Shown: positions 44,402 through 54,457, counted from the first letter of the stretch. The stretch is DNA of 64,000 nucleotides from Ga0077555 sp963741565 (GCA_963741565.1 CAVUIK010000008.1:372001-436000), one strand, 5' to 3'. A program made the numbers and translations. The notes: generated by a model not told the origin, from the letters alone.

Positions 44402-46714
44402 ATGACTCGCTGGGCGGAATTTCAAGGTCGGGTCGAGGACGACCGCCTGATCACGGGCGCGGGACGCTACGTCGCCGACATCGCTCTCGACGGCATGCTG
44501 TACGGTGTCGTCGTCCGCTCACAGGTCGCCCATGCCCGGATAACTGGTATCGATACGTCAACGGCGCAAGAAGCTCCTGGCGTCGTCGCCGTCTTTACAG
44601 CCAATGATCTGGCCAGCGAGTCCATTCCGGACCTGCCTTGCGGCGTCGAATTGGCGCGCCCCGATGGCAAGAAGGCCTTTCCCGCCCGCCGGCCGGTACT
44701 GGTCCGCGATCGCATCCGCGTCGTCGGCGAACCGGTCGCCTTCGTCGTAGCGAACTCCCTTGCCGCCGCCGAGGCCGCCGCCGAGCTGGTGCAGGTCGAA
44801 ATAGAAGCGTTGCCCGCAGTCACGACCGCCGATGCCGCCATGGCCAACGGGGCGCCGGTGCTGTGGGACGAGGTTCCCGGCAATACCGCCTATCTCTGGC
44901 AGCGGGGCGACGCCGCGGCCACGGCGGATGCGTTCACAGGCGCAGCCCATGTGGCAAAACTTCGTTCTCACGTCTCACGGGTCAACGCTTTGTCGCTCGA
45001 GACCCGTGGCGCGATCGGAGCGGTCGATCCATCGGGACGCCTCGTCCTCTACGCTTCGAACCAGAGCCCGCACGCGCTTCGGGCCAGCATCGCCGGCATG
45101 TTCAAGCTGGCGCCTACCCAGGTCCGCGTCATCGCTGGCGACGTCGGTGGCTCTTTCGGCATGAAGAGCGGCGCCTACCCGGAGGACGTGCTGGTGCTGT
45201 TCGCCGCGCGCCATCTCAAGCGCCCGGTTCGCTGGATCTCGGAGCGCCGCGAAAGCTTCCTCGCCGACGATCATGGACGCGACATGAGCGTCGACGCCGC
45301 GTTGGCGCTCGACAAGGATGGCCGCTTTCTCGCCTTGCGCGCGCATTACACCATCAACATCGGCAGCTATCTCTCGGGCCGATCGTTGTTCATGGTCAAC
45401 AACATTGGCGGCATCGCTGGCGTCTATCGCATTCCACAGATCGAAGCACAAATCCTCGGCGTCCACACGAACACCATGACCAATGCGCCCTATCGCGGCG
45501 CCGGCCGCCCGGAGGCCACCTACACGACCGAGCGCCTGATCGACATTGCCGCCGGCGATCTCGGCCTTGACCCCTACGAACTGCGGCTGCGCAATCTCGT
45601 CCCGGCCTCGGCGATGCCCTACAATACGGGGTTCGTTTTCACCTACGATTGCGGCGAGTTCGAAGGCAACATGACGGAAGCCGCGCGTGCGGCGGACCGG
45701 GCCGGGTTCGCGGCGCGCAAAGCCGTCTCTGAGCGCCAAGGCAAGCTGCGCGGCTTCGGCATCGCCAACCCGATTGAAGTCGCCGGCGGCCCCTACACCA
45801 AGCCCGGCAAGGACCACACCAAGGTCAAAGTGCACGCCGACGGCCGGGTCACACTCTACGCTGGCGTCATGTCGACGGGCCAAGGCATCGAGACCGCGTT
45901 CACCGACCTTGTCGCCCAGACGCTCGGCGTCGCGCGCGTAGACATCACCTACGTGTTCGGCGACACGGACGACTTGCCGACGGGCCGCGGCAACGGTGGC
46001 TCGAGCTCGATCCCCGTCGGCGGCGCGGCAACCACGCTGGCGCTCGGCAAGGTGATCGAGACCGGCAAGTTGCTCGCAGCTGAGCTGCTCGATGCCCGCC
46101 CGGAAGACATTGGCTTTGCCGACGGCCGCTTCCCGCTGGCTGGCACCAACCGCTCGGTCGGCTTGGGCGATGTAGCCAAACGCGCCGAGATGAAAAATCC
46201 CGCGGGCCTCGCGGAATCTGCCGAGTTCCAGCCGCCGAGCGTCACCTATCCGAATGGCTGTCACATGTGTGAGGTCGAGGTCGACCCGGAGACCGGCACC
46301 GTGAGCATCGAGCGCTACACGATCGTCGAGGACATCGGCAAGGTGATCTCACCAGTGCTGGCTAGGGGCCAGATCCAAGGCGGCGTCGCCATGGGCATCG
46401 GCCAAGCCCTCGGCGAGACCATTGCCTATGACGCCGAGTCCGGACAGCTCGTCAGCGGCTCGTTTATGGACTACCAGATGCCGCGGGCGCACGACATTCC
46501 GAAGGTTTCGCTCTCGACGCGCGAAGTACCGACCAAGGTCAATCCGCTCGGCGCCAAAGGCGTTGGCGAAGCCGGCACCGTCGGCTCGCTGGTGGCAACC
46601 ATCAATGCCATTGTCGATGCCCTGTCACCGCTGGGCGTCCGCCATCTGGAAATGCCCGCGACACCAGCCCGCGTCTGGCGAGCCATCGAAGACGCCAAGC
46701 GCACCAGAGCTTGA
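44402..46714 (+). CDS. Xanthine dehydrogenase-family molybdopterin-binding (large) subunit, CoxL-like
   Basis: A 770-aa molybdenum hydroxylase large subunit. The N-terminal domain starts MTRWAEFQGRVEDDRLITGA. The Mo-binding domain carries GDVGGSFGMKSGAYPEDVLV, the active-site loop NAPYRGAGRPEATY (form II, not the AYxCSFR of true CO dehydrogenase) and GKGSSS-type pterin contacts such as GRGNGGSSSIPVGG. The catalytic Glu is in GAKGVGEAGTVGS. The family hydroxylates aldehydes, purines or other heterocycles. No 2Fe-2S or FAD subunit genes are adjacent, so partners must be elsewhere. AAGGA precedes the ATG. It is divergent from mbfA. Confidence 0.93.
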   Translation: MTRWAEFQGRVEDDRLITGAGRYVADIALDGMLYGVVVRSQVAHARITGIDTSTAQEAPGVVAVFTANDLASESIPDLPCGVELARPDGKKAFPARRPVLVRDRIRVVGEPVAFVVANSLAAAEAAAELVQVEIEALPAVTTADAAMANGAPVLWDEVPGNTAYLWQRGDAAATADAFTGAAHVAKLRSHVSRVNALSLETRGAIGAVDPSGRLVLYASNQSPHALRASIAGMFKLAPTQVRVIAGDVGGSFGMKSGAYPEDVLVLFAARHLKRPVRWISERRESFLADDHGRDMSVDAALALDKDGRFLALRAHYTINIGSYLSGRSLFMVNNIGGIAGVYRIPQIEAQILGVHTNTMTNAPYRGAGRPEATYTTERLIDIAAGDLGLDPYELRLRNLVPASAMPYNTGFVFTYDCGEFEGNMTEAARAADRAGFAARKAVSERQGKLRGFGIANPIEVAGGPYTKPGKDHTKVKVHADGRVTLYAGVMSTGQGIETAFTDLVAQTLGVARVDITYVFGDTDDLPTGRGNGGSSSIPVGGAATTLALGKVIETGKLLAAELLDARPEDIGFADGRFPLAGTNRSVGLGDVAKRAEMKNPAGLAESAEFQPPSVTYPNGCHMCEVEVDPETGTVSIERYTIVEDIGKVISPVLARGQIQGGVAMGIGQALGETIAYDAESGQLVSGSFMDYQMPRAHDIPKVSLSTREVPTKVNPLGAKGVGEAGTVGSLVATINAIVDALSPLGVRHLEMPATPARVWRAIEDAKRTRA

Positions 46715-46779
46715 CGGCGCGCTTTCGTGGGCCAGCAACCGCCTGAACCAATCGTTTGCCGATTCCGTATCGGACCATC

Positions 46780-47838
46780 ATGCAATTGACCCAACCTGCC
46801 CCCGCCGACCGCGCACACTGGCCTGCCGGGCATCCGGCCGTGCGGCACGGCCGCATCGGCGTCCTGCTGCTCAATCTCGGCACACCCGATGCGACCGACT
46901 ACTGGTCGATGCGGCGATATCTCAAGGAGTTCTTGTCGGATCGTCGTGTGATCGAGGTGCCACGCGCGATCTGGTGGCCGATCCTGAACCTGATCATCCT
47001 GCAGCGGCGCCCCGGACCGAAAGGGCGCACCTACGACACGATCTGGAACAAGGAGCGGAACGAGGGCCCGCTCAAGACGATCACGCGATCGCAAGCCGAG
47101 AAGCTGACAGCAGCGCTCGGCGCCGGTCCCGATAGCCGGATCGTTGTCGACTGGGCCATGCGCTATGCAAATCCGACCACGCAGTCACGGCTGATAGCCT
47201 TGGCCGAAGCCGGCTGTGACCGCATCCTACTGGTGCCGCTCTATCCGCAATACGCTGCGGCGACGACTGCGTCGGCCTGCGATCAGGCGTTCCGCGCGTT
47301 GATGACCATGCGCTGGCAGCCCGCAATCCGCGTGGCCCCGGCCTGGCACGACGATCCCGTCTACATCGACGCCTTGGCCGCCACGATGCGCCGACATCTC
47401 AGCCAGCTCACCTTCGAGCCCGAGCGGATCATCGCCACTTTCCACGGCATGCCGAAGAAGTATCTCGACAAGGGCGATCCCTATCATTGCGCGTGCCTAA
47501 AGACGTCACGGCTCCTGCGCGAGCGGCTCGAGATCGCGCCAGAGCGCTGGCTCACCACGTTCCAGTCTCGCTTCGGTACCGATCCGTGGTTGCAACCCTA
47601 TACCGACGAGACGATCGAAAAGCTCGCCACGTCCGGCATTAAGCGCATTGCCCTCGTCACGCCAGGTTTCACCGCCGATTGCCTGGAAACGCTCGAAGAG
47701 CTCGACGTCGAGAATCGCGAGATCTTCGCGAAACATGGCGGCACCGACTTTGCCTACATCCCATGCCTGAACGACAGCAATGAAGGGCTTGCCGTGATCG
47801 AGGCCGTGGTGCGCCGTGAACTCATGGGCTGGATCTGA
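46780..47838 (+). CDS. hemH: Ferrochelatase
   Basis: A 352-aa enzyme that inserts Fe2+ into protoporphyrin IX, the last haem step. Motifs: GVLLLNLGTPDATDYWSMRR, RRYLKEFLSDRRVIEVPR, LLVPLYPQYAAATTASACDQ, the catalytic His in IATFHGMPKKYLDKGDPY, TTFQSRFGTDPWLQPYTDET and VTPGFTADCLETLEELDVEN. A TTG 24 bp upstream is an alternative start, but the ATG (MQLTQPAPAD) suits the family. It follows the molybdenum hydroxylase gene by 65 bp. Confidence 0.97.
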   Translation: MQLTQPAPADRAHWPAGHPAVRHGRIGVLLLNLGTPDATDYWSMRRYLKEFLSDRRVIEVPRAIWWPILNLIILQRRPGPKGRTYDTIWNKERNEGPLKTITRSQAEKLTAALGAGPDSRIVVDWAMRYANPTTQSRLIALAEAGCDRILLVPLYPQYAAATTASACDQAFRALMTMRWQPAIRVAPAWHDDPVYIDALAATMRRHLSQLTFEPERIIATFHGMPKKYLDKGDPYHCACLKTSRLLRERLEIAPERWLTTFQSRFGTDPWLQPYTDETIEKLATSGIKRIALVTPGFTADCLETLEELDVENREIFAKHGGTDFAYIPCLNDSNEGLAVIEAVVRRELMGWI

Positions 47839-47847
47839 GCCCGTTGC

Positions 47848-49189
47848 TCAACGCGATAGAACTCCGAGACCATAATAGGCACCGCCTTCGCGGGCATAGA
47901 GCAACCTGCGGTTCTGTTCGGCGCGCACGAATGCCCGTGCCTGCTTGTTGAAGATGCCGTCCAACTCGAGGATCATCTCGGGACGGCTCGCAAAGTAATC
48001 GTGCTCGCTCTTGCCTTTGCCGACATGCGACGCATCGACAATTTCGATCCAGTCGTTCGAGAAGATCGGATACGCCGTCTCGACCAGCCCAAGGCGGGGC
48101 CGCTTGTTCGCGACAACCGATTTTTTCAGAGCCTCGTCGTTTTTCGAGACGTAGATCGTGGTCCAGGATCCCGGAAAATCGAGGCGTCCAACTAAGCGGG
48201 CCCGGAACACCTCTGGATCGATATCCGGAGCAGCCAGAACAACGGGCCCCAACTTGTCGTAGGCATCAGACTCCGGTGGCCGGGTAAAACGGCTCGCGAG
48301 CGGCGCCGCCCGGAGATAGATCTGCTCGAGTGCACTGACGACGCCGTAGGTGCCCAGGCTGTGCGCGAGCACATTGAGCCGGCGAACGCGCGTCAATCGC
48401 GCCAGGTCCGTCATTGCGCGCGCGATCCGCTCGACACTCGCCTCGATCTGCGCGCGGTCGGAGAGATACGACAGCAGCTTGTTGTCGGAGGCCCAGCTGA
48501 ACACCACGATCGGGCCGTCGAAGCCGATGTCGCGCTTGAGTTGGGCGGCACGCATGCAGGCAAAATCAAACGACGTGAAGTAGCCGTGGACATAGAAGAG
48601 GATGTCGCGCTGAGGTCCGTCGCGCGGCTCGGACGTCACGCGAGCCGTCGATCAATTCGTAGAAGCGCGCAAGATCGGCTTCGGACGCGCCGCCGGTCAC
48701 CGATTTGAGGACGATGTCCCGGTTGGCCTTCGTCGCTCCTTCTGCCGGCTGCTCGCCAATCCGCCGCTCGTCGTTCGGAAAAGATACGACGCATTCCCCC
48801 GCCGAGATGCGATCAGTCCGCTGATTGCCATAGGCCGCCCGGGTCTGCCACGATTGCGTCAATCGCTGCCGGTCGGTGACGTAGTACACGTCCTTGACGA
48901 TCTCCGGCTCGCTGGTCTGGCTTGCCGTCGTCGTTGTCCAGGCCCAATCCGTTGGAATCTGCGCCGTCTGAATGGTCGCGCGAGGTTTGGTGTCCCGGGG
49001 CGGACCAGCGTCGCGCTCATGGGTGCGGGTCAATCCATTGAGCACGAAACGCGTGTCGTCATACGTTGTCTCGCAGCCCGCAAGCCAAGCTGTCAGAAGC
49101 CCCACGATCAGGCGCAGCCCTTCCTTCGCGGCCCCAGCCCATGGCTGAGATCGTCGGAGCCGGGCATGACTCTCGGGTGGTCGCGCCAT
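47848..49189 (-). pseudogene. DUF900-type alpha/beta hydrolase lipoprotein, frameshifted
   Basis: The N-terminal ~180 residues carry a basic/hydrophobic leader with lipobox LAGC (GLLTAWLAGCETTYDD) and the family pattern VYYVTDRQRL and GECVVSFPNDERR. They end at ADLARFYELIDGS. The rest, in another frame from a GTG at 48639, continues EPRDGPQRDILFYVHGYFTS with GFDGPIVVFSWAS, the nucleophile Ser in NVLAHSLGTYG, and VVLAAPDIDPEVF. Removing one base near 48640-48650 makes one ~445-aa protein as in related hydrolases. Two translationally coupled genes are a less likely reading. The predicted location is anchored in the envelope. Confidence 0.8.
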
Positions 49190-49471
49190 CCGTTCGGATC
49201 GCGCCGCTTGCCATGTCAGAAAATACGCGGACTAGAGCCCCCAAAATGCGTGGGCGGGAGACGTGAGCTGCGGCGTCCTTTGAGTGTTGTATACGCGCAC
49301 GCACAGAAACTCTGAGCAACCCCATACTTGGCGTCACATTGCGCTGGAACAATGGCGCCGCCGACCTGTACCCAGCCGATGGGATTCCGTGACACCACCG
49401 ACGGGAACGGCTCGCCAGCGCCCACCCGCTATGCTTGTGTTCGCACAGACCAGACGTTCGAAGGGAATCCG

Positions 49472-51649
49472 ATGACTGCGACCAAGCCGCTGGATGGCGC
49501 CGACCTTGCCAAGCTCGAGTCCGAACTCGACCCCGAGATGCAGTTCCGCCCGCTGCTGCCACGGGCGGCCTGGCTGGTTGCGGGACTGCTTTTAGCGCTC
49601 TCCATGTTCCACTACTACACCGCAGGCTTTGGCCTGCTGCCCGAGACGACGCACCGCGGCATTCACATGGCGTTCGTGATCGGCCTGATCTTCCTCGTAT
49701 TTCCGGCCTTTAGGACCCGAGACGCGGTTCCGGCGCCCTCCGGCGCCGTGGCCCCGCTCGGCATTGGCCTGCTCGATTGGGCCTGCGCCATCGCGGCCGT
49801 CATCACTTCGCTTTATGTGCCGTGGATCTTCCATGATCTGCAGTTCCGCGTCGGCAATCCGCTGACGATCGACTGGGTGATGGGCTCGATTATCATCGTC
49901 GTTCTGCTGGAAGCTTGCCGGCGCAGCGTCGGCGCAGCGTTACCAATCATCGCCGTCGTGCTAATCGCCTACGCGATGCTCGGCCGCCAACTGCCGGGCA
50001 TTCTCAATCACGCCGGAAACGACTGGAAGGGTGTGGTCAACCACCTCTATCTGACGAGCCAAGGCATCTACGGCGTCGCGCTCGGCGTGGTCGCGACCTA
50101 TGTCTTCCACTACGTGCTGTTCGGCGTGCTCGCAACGCGCGTCGGCCTCGGCCAATTCTTCATCGACCTAGCTACGTCGGTGGCGGGACGCTACTCCGGC
50201 GGCCCGGCGAAAGTGTCGATCTTTGCATCCGGCCTTTTCGGCATGATCTCAGGCTCGTCGATCGCCAACACGGTCACCGTCGGATCGCTGACCATCCCGA
50301 TGATGATCCGCATCGGCTACCCCCGCCATTTCGCAGCCGCCGTCGAAGCGACGGCAGCAACCGGCGGACAGATCACACCGCCGATCATGGGCGCGGCCGC
50401 CTTCCTGATGGTCGAGTTTCTAGGCGTCTCGTATCAGACCATCATCCTCGCCGCGATCGTGCCGGCGTTCATGCATTTCTTCGGCGTTTTCTGTCAGGTG
50501 CACTTCGAGGCCAAGAAACTTGGCATGCGTGGCCTTTCGGGCGATGAGTTGCCGAAAGCTATGGACGTCATCAAGCGCGACTGGCCGACTTCGATCCCGC
50601 TGTTCGTCCTGCTCCTCATCCTGTTCTCGGGCTTCACGCCATATCTCGCCGCGTTCTGGGGCATCACGGCGTGTATCGTGATCGGCCTGACCAAACGCGA
50701 TCCGATTGTGGCGGTCGGCTTCCTCGCCGCGATCGTCGTGGCAGTCGCCACCGAGCAGATCGTCGAATGGCTGGGTCTTGGCCTGATCTTCGCGGCAAGC
50801 GTGGCCGTCTGCGCCCGCGCCGTGCTGCAGGATTGGGATGCCGGCCGGGAACGGCTGATTGACATCGCGGACGCCTTCGTGCTCGGCGCCAAATATGCCA
50901 TCTCTGTCGGCGCGGCCGCGGCGACCGTCGGCATCATCGTCGGCATCGTGACGCTGACCGGCGTCGGATTCAAGCTGTCGGGCATCGTCACGAGCAGCGC
51001 ACTCGTTCTCGCCGACGTAACGAGACTCGCATTGCCAGTGTTCGATCTGCAATCCCTGGCGCTGTTCTACACGCTGATCATGACCGCCATCGTCTGCATC
51101 CTGCTGGGCACCGGCGTGCCGACGACGGCGACTTACATCATCATGGTGACCATCGCGGCGCCGGCGCTCGCCATCATGAAGGTCGAGCCGATCGTCGCCC
51201 ACTTCTTCGTCTTCTACTATGGCGTTCTCGCCGACATCACGCCGCCGGTCGCGCTTGCCGCCTATGCCGGCGCGAGCATGGCCGGCGCCGATCCGTTCAA
51301 GACCGGCAACACGGCATTCCGGCTTGGCCTCGCCAAGGCACTGGTCCCGTTCGTGTTTGTCTATTCCCCGGCGATGTTGATCGTGACGAAGGGCTTCACC
51401 TGGGCCGAGTTCTGGGAGACGACGATCGGCTGCGCGGTTGGTATCGTGATGCTGGCCGCCGCTTTGACCGGTTATGCCCTGACCACGATGCGGCAATGGG
51501 AACGGCTGCTGCTGTTTGCGGCTTCAATCCTGGTGATCACGCCGAACCGCACCTTGACCATCATCGGCCTGGCGCTCGCCGTCCCCGTCGTCTTGCTGCA
51601 GATTCAGCGGCGGCAACGAACAGCGTCAAGCAGTCAGGCGGACGGTTGA
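49472..51649 (+). CDS. TRAP transporter fused permease (4TM/12TM, TAXI-type)
   Basis: A 725-aa inner-membrane protein with ~17-18 helices. A cytoplasmic N-terminus (MTATKPLDGADLAKLESELD) precedes a DctQ-like four-helix part fused to a DctM-like part. The DctM family pattern is GLFGMISGSSIANTVTVGS, then EATAATGGQITPPIMGAAAF, then MTAIVCILLGTGVPTTATY and FYYGVLADITPPVALAAYAG. Fused permeases of this kind pair with a TAXI solute receptor to import acids with sodium. AAGGGA sets the start. No receptor gene is adjacent. Confidence 0.94.
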   Translation: MTATKPLDGADLAKLESELDPEMQFRPLLPRAAWLVAGLLLALSMFHYYTAGFGLLPETTHRGIHMAFVIGLIFLVFPAFRTRDAVPAPSGAVAPLGIGLLDWACAIAAVITSLYVPWIFHDLQFRVGNPLTIDWVMGSIIIVVLLEACRRSVGAALPIIAVVLIAYAMLGRQLPGILNHAGNDWKGVVNHLYLTSQGIYGVALGVVATYVFHYVLFGVLATRVGLGQFFIDLATSVAGRYSGGPAKVSIFASGLFGMISGSSIANTVTVGSLTIPMMIRIGYPRHFAAAVEATAATGGQITPPIMGAAAFLMVEFLGVSYQTIILAAIVPAFMHFFGVFCQVHFEAKKLGMRGLSGDELPKAMDVIKRDWPTSIPLFVLLLILFSGFTPYLAAFWGITACIVIGLTKRDPIVAVGFLAAIVVAVATEQIVEWLGLGLIFAASVAVCARAVLQDWDAGRERLIDIADAFVLGAKYAISVGAAAATVGIIVGIVTLTGVGFKLSGIVTSSALVLADVTRLALPVFDLQSLALFYTLIMTAIVCILLGTGVPTTATYIIMVTIAAPALAIMKVEPIVAHFFVFYYGVLADITPPVALAAYAGASMAGADPFKTGNTAFRLGLAKALVPFVFVYSPAMLIVTKGFTWAEFWETTIGCAVGIVMLAAALTGYALTTMRQWERLLLFAASILVITPNRTLTIIGLALAVPVVLLQIQRRQRTASSSQADG

Positions 51650-51727
51650 AGTAGGCTTGCCAAGAACACCATCGGATTGACGCCTGTCGCGACCACAGAC
51701 CTGCCATGACACAATGCGACACGGCAT

Positions 51728-52135
51728 TCATGCCTGGGGCCGGCGGCGCATTTTCTTTTTGGCCGTGGAGCCGGCGGAAGGTTTCAGCATGCCTTTTTTG
51801 ACCGCCTTCGGCGGTTTTATTCGCCTGGCGCCCCAAACAGCCTTGATTGTTTCCTTGTTTGGGCCTTGCCCCCATTTCACCGCCGCAAATACAGTCAATG
51901 CCACGCCGGTCGTATAAAACGGAGGTTCTCCAGCTTCAACAAAATATGTTCTGATCGGCTCTTTCGGTTTATGCTGGACCGCAATTTTAATTTCGACGTT
52001 GACGTCATGCAGATAACGGCCGATCTCGATTAATACGATCTCCTGCAATTCTGCAAAGAATGCTCGCTGCTTCCTGTCGCCTTGTTCATGCTGCTTCCAA
52101 ACGGGCGTCCAGGATTGCGTCGTCCGCGTCGCCAT
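51728..52135 (-). CDS. Small basic protein of unknown function (135 aa)
   Basis: A cytoplasmic protein with no recognised domain. Residues 1-105 look folded (ELQEIVLIEIGRYLHDVNVE, then YFVEAGEPPFYTTGVALTVF). The last ~30 are very basic (KKGMLKPSAGSTAKKKMRRR), as in proteins that bind nucleic acid or acidic partners. Its DNA is clearly less GC-rich than its neighbours, which may indicate recent gain. GAGG lies just upstream of the ATG. It could be a single accessory gene. Confidence 0.6.
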   Translation of the reverse strand: MATRTTQSWTPVWKQHEQGDRKQRAFFAELQEIVLIEIGRYLHDVNVEIKIAVQHKPKEPIRTYFVEAGEPPFYTTGVALTVFAAVKWGQGPNKETIKAVWGARRIKPPKAVKKGMLKPSAGSTAKKKMRRRPQA

Positions 52136-52286
52136 AGAGCGCCTCTTTGAAATTCGACAGTCGCCGATCTCGTGACAACGTACGTCTACTCGGTATGTTG
52201 GTCTACTTGGCCCAGCAACGCTCGGCCAGACGACAAAATTTGTGCCCCTGATCCGCGACGAGAAGGCTGACCGCTGTTGCAGCTCC

Positions 52287-52868
52287 CTACTTCAGCTGCT
52301 CTTTGTCGTAGACGCCCCAAAGCTTCTTCTGCTCGACATAGCCACGATACGTGCCGACCGAGACGTAGCACCAGCGGCCGTCGCACGACCGAACGTTGGT
52401 GATGACACCTGCCTCAACGATCACCACAGGCTTGGCACCTTCCCGGTCATCGGCCAGCAGAGCGACTTCCGGCAGTTTTGCGGCCTTCATCTCCCAGGGC
52501 ATGACGAGCGCCGTCCGCCGTCCGGAGATCAGCGACTGCAGCACCCATCCAGTCGCACCTTCAGAATCGCGTACCTGCCGCCAACCCTCGAACTCCTGGA
52601 TGACCTCGAGCGGCAGACCGGCTCGGTTGTAGATCCAGAGCACCTTGTGATCGGTGCCCGGCCCCTGACGGATATGGACCCGGTCGGATTTCACACTGAC
52701 GAATCGAGGCACCGGCAAACCGCTCCCCGAGACGGCCCCTGGGGCCGTGGGAACTTGCGCGGTCGCCGTTGCCGCCTGTTGGGCAAGGGATGGTGCCGCC
52801 AACACGGCAAGCGTCATCCACGCCGCGACGGCGGCTGGTAATCGCAGGATTGCCGATTGGAGCCGCAT
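52287..52868 (-). CDS. Exported SH3 domain protein
   Basis: A 193-aa protein with a signal peptide (MRLQSAILRLPAAVAAWMTL, cleavage near SLAQQ). It then has a bacterial SH3 repeat pair: VHIRQGPGTDHKVLWIYNRA with DSEGATGWVLQSLISGRR, and later NVRSCDGRWCYVSVGTYRGY. This is the DUF1058-type SH3 family, thought to bind cell-wall peptides. A longer frame starts at 52925 but lacks a signal peptide. No partner gene is evident. Confidence 0.85.
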   Translation of the reverse strand: MRLQSAILRLPAAVAAWMTLAVLAAPSLAQQAATATAQVPTAPGAVSGSGLPVPRFVSVKSDRVHIRQGPGTDHKVLWIYNRAGLPLEVIQEFEGWRQVRDSEGATGWVLQSLISGRRTALVMPWEMKAAKLPEVALLADDREGAKPVVIVEAGVITNVRSCDGRWCYVSVGTYRGYVEQKKLWGVYDKEQLK

Positions 52869-53064
52869 TGCTTGCCCGCCACGAACCTCAAGTCTGCCGA
52901 ATCTAGGCGCAAATCTGGTCGACACCGTGGTCTAGCGCAAGGGCAGCCGTACCCAAGATCACAGTCCGGAAGCCTCCCCAGATGCTTTGAGTTCAGGTGT
53001 GGCATCTGTTAGAGACACCACATCTGCCGCAGTGCCGTCTCCCCGTGATCCTTGGGACCAAGCG

Positions 53065-54063
53065 ATGCCCAATAGCGCCAAACGCCCCCTCGTTATCGTC
53101 ACCCGCAAGCTTCCCGACGTGGTCGAGACGCGGATGCGGGAGCTGTTCGACGCGCGGCTCAATGTCGACGACAAGCCGATGGGTCAGGCCCAGCTCATCG
53201 AGGCCGTGAAAGCGGCCGAAGTCCTGGTGCCGACGGTCACCGACAAGATCGATCGAACGGTCCTGGCGGCGGCGGGGCCGCAGCTGCGGCTGATCGCCAA
53301 TTTCGGCACCGGCGTCGACAACATCGACCTCGATGCCGCGCGGGCGCGCAGCATCACGATCACGAACACGCCGGGCGTGTTGACCGAGGACACTGCCGAT
53401 ATGACCATGGCGCTGATCCTGGCCGTCCCGCGGCGGCTCGCCGAGGGCACGGCGATCCTGAAGGATCCGCGCCAGCATTGGGCTGGCTGGTCGCCGACCT
53501 GGATGCTCGGCCATCGGATCTACGGCAAGCGACTTGGGATCATCGGCATGGGACGGATCGGCCAAGCGGTTGCGCGGCGCGCCCGCGCGTTCGGCCTGCA
53601 GGTTCACTATCACAACCGGCGCCGCGTCGCCGAAGACATTGAGCAGGAACTGGAGGCCACCTACTGGGACAGTCTCGATCAGATGATCGCGCGCATGGAC
53701 ATCGTCTCGATCAACTGCCCGCACACGCCGGCGACCTATCATCTGCTGTCTGCGCGGCGCCTCAAATTGCTGAAACCGACTGCCTATGTCGTCAACACGG
53801 CGCGCGGCGAGGTGATCGACGAAAACGAGCTGGCGCGGATGATTGAGGCGGGCGCGATCGCGGGTGCGGGTCTCGACGTGTTCGAGCATGAACCGGCGGT
53901 CAACCCGAAGCTGCTCGCCTCCAGCCGCGTCGTGGCCTTGCCGCACATGGGCTCGGCGACCATCGAAGGACGCATGGATATGGGAGACAAGGTTATTATC
54001 AACATCAAGGCCTTCCTCGACGGGCACTCGCCGCCAGACCGCGTCCATCCGGCGATGCTGTGA
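53065..54063 (+). CDS. D-isomer specific 2-hydroxyacid dehydrogenase (glyoxylate/hydroxypyruvate reductase-like)
   Basis: A 332-aa NAD(P)H enzyme from MPNSAKRPLVIVTRKLPD. It shows LIANFGTGVDNIDLDAARAR, NTPGVLTEDTADMTMALILA, the nucleotide loop GIIGMGRIGQAVARRARAFG, the catalytic Arg in VVNTARGEVIDENELA, the Glu in LDVFEHEP and the His in ALPHMGSAT. It reduces glyoxylate or hydroxypyruvate to glycolate or glycerate. The earlier open frame lacks homology. Confidence 0.93.
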   Translation: MPNSAKRPLVIVTRKLPDVVETRMRELFDARLNVDDKPMGQAQLIEAVKAAEVLVPTVTDKIDRTVLAAAGPQLRLIANFGTGVDNIDLDAARARSITITNTPGVLTEDTADMTMALILAVPRRLAEGTAILKDPRQHWAGWSPTWMLGHRIYGKRLGIIGMGRIGQAVARRARAFGLQVHYHNRRRVAEDIEQELEATYWDSLDQMIARMDIVSINCPHTPATYHLLSARRLKLLKPTAYVVNTARGEVIDENELARMIEAGAIAGAGLDVFEHEPAVNPKLLASSRVVALPHMGSATIEGRMDMGDKVIINIKAFLDGHSPPDRVHPAML

Positions 54064-54183
54064 GGTTTTGCGCAACCAGACATGCAATCAACCCGGCATT
54101 CATTACGCACCGCGATTGGCCTTTTCGGCGCGCCTGCGAAGCATTACATCTGGCCAATCCCCCTTTGGCGGCAGGACCGTTCG

Positions 54184-54438
54184 ATGCCGAAGATCACGAT
54201 CTATACATCCGACTACTGCCCATACTGCAGCATGGCGAAACGGCTGCTCGCCCAGAAGGGCGCGTCCTATGAGGAGATCGGCGTGGATGGGCGTCCAGAG
54301 ATCCGGGCCGAAATGACCAGAAATGCGGGGAGCCACACCGTCCCCCAGATCTGGATCGGCGATCGGCACATCGGCGGCTGCGACGACCTCCACGCCCTCG
54401 ACCGGGCGGGCGGGCTCGACCCGCTGCTCGCCTCCTGA
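54184..54438 (+). CDS. grxC: Glutaredoxin 3
   Basis: An 84-aa thiol-disulfide oxidoreductase. It has the active site CPYC in ITIYTSDYCPYCSMAKRLLA, the TVP cis-Pro loop in AGSHTVPQIWIGD and the GG-containing end HIGGCDDLHALDRAGGL. Glutathione reduces it to repair protein thiols. AGGA lies ~8 nt before the ATG. The DUF1178 gene follows 19 bp later. Confidence 0.95.
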   Translation: MPKITIYTSDYCPYCSMAKRLLAQKGASYEEIGVDGRPEIRAEMTRNAGSHTVPQIWIGDRHIGGCDDLHALDRAGGLDPLLAS

Positions 54439-54457
54439 CCAAGTCTGGACCTCAACC

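Noticed and set aside
52993..54087. A 364-codon minus frame opposite the 2-hydroxyacid dehydrogenase
   Set aside because: Shadow; the + strand has all catalytic residues.
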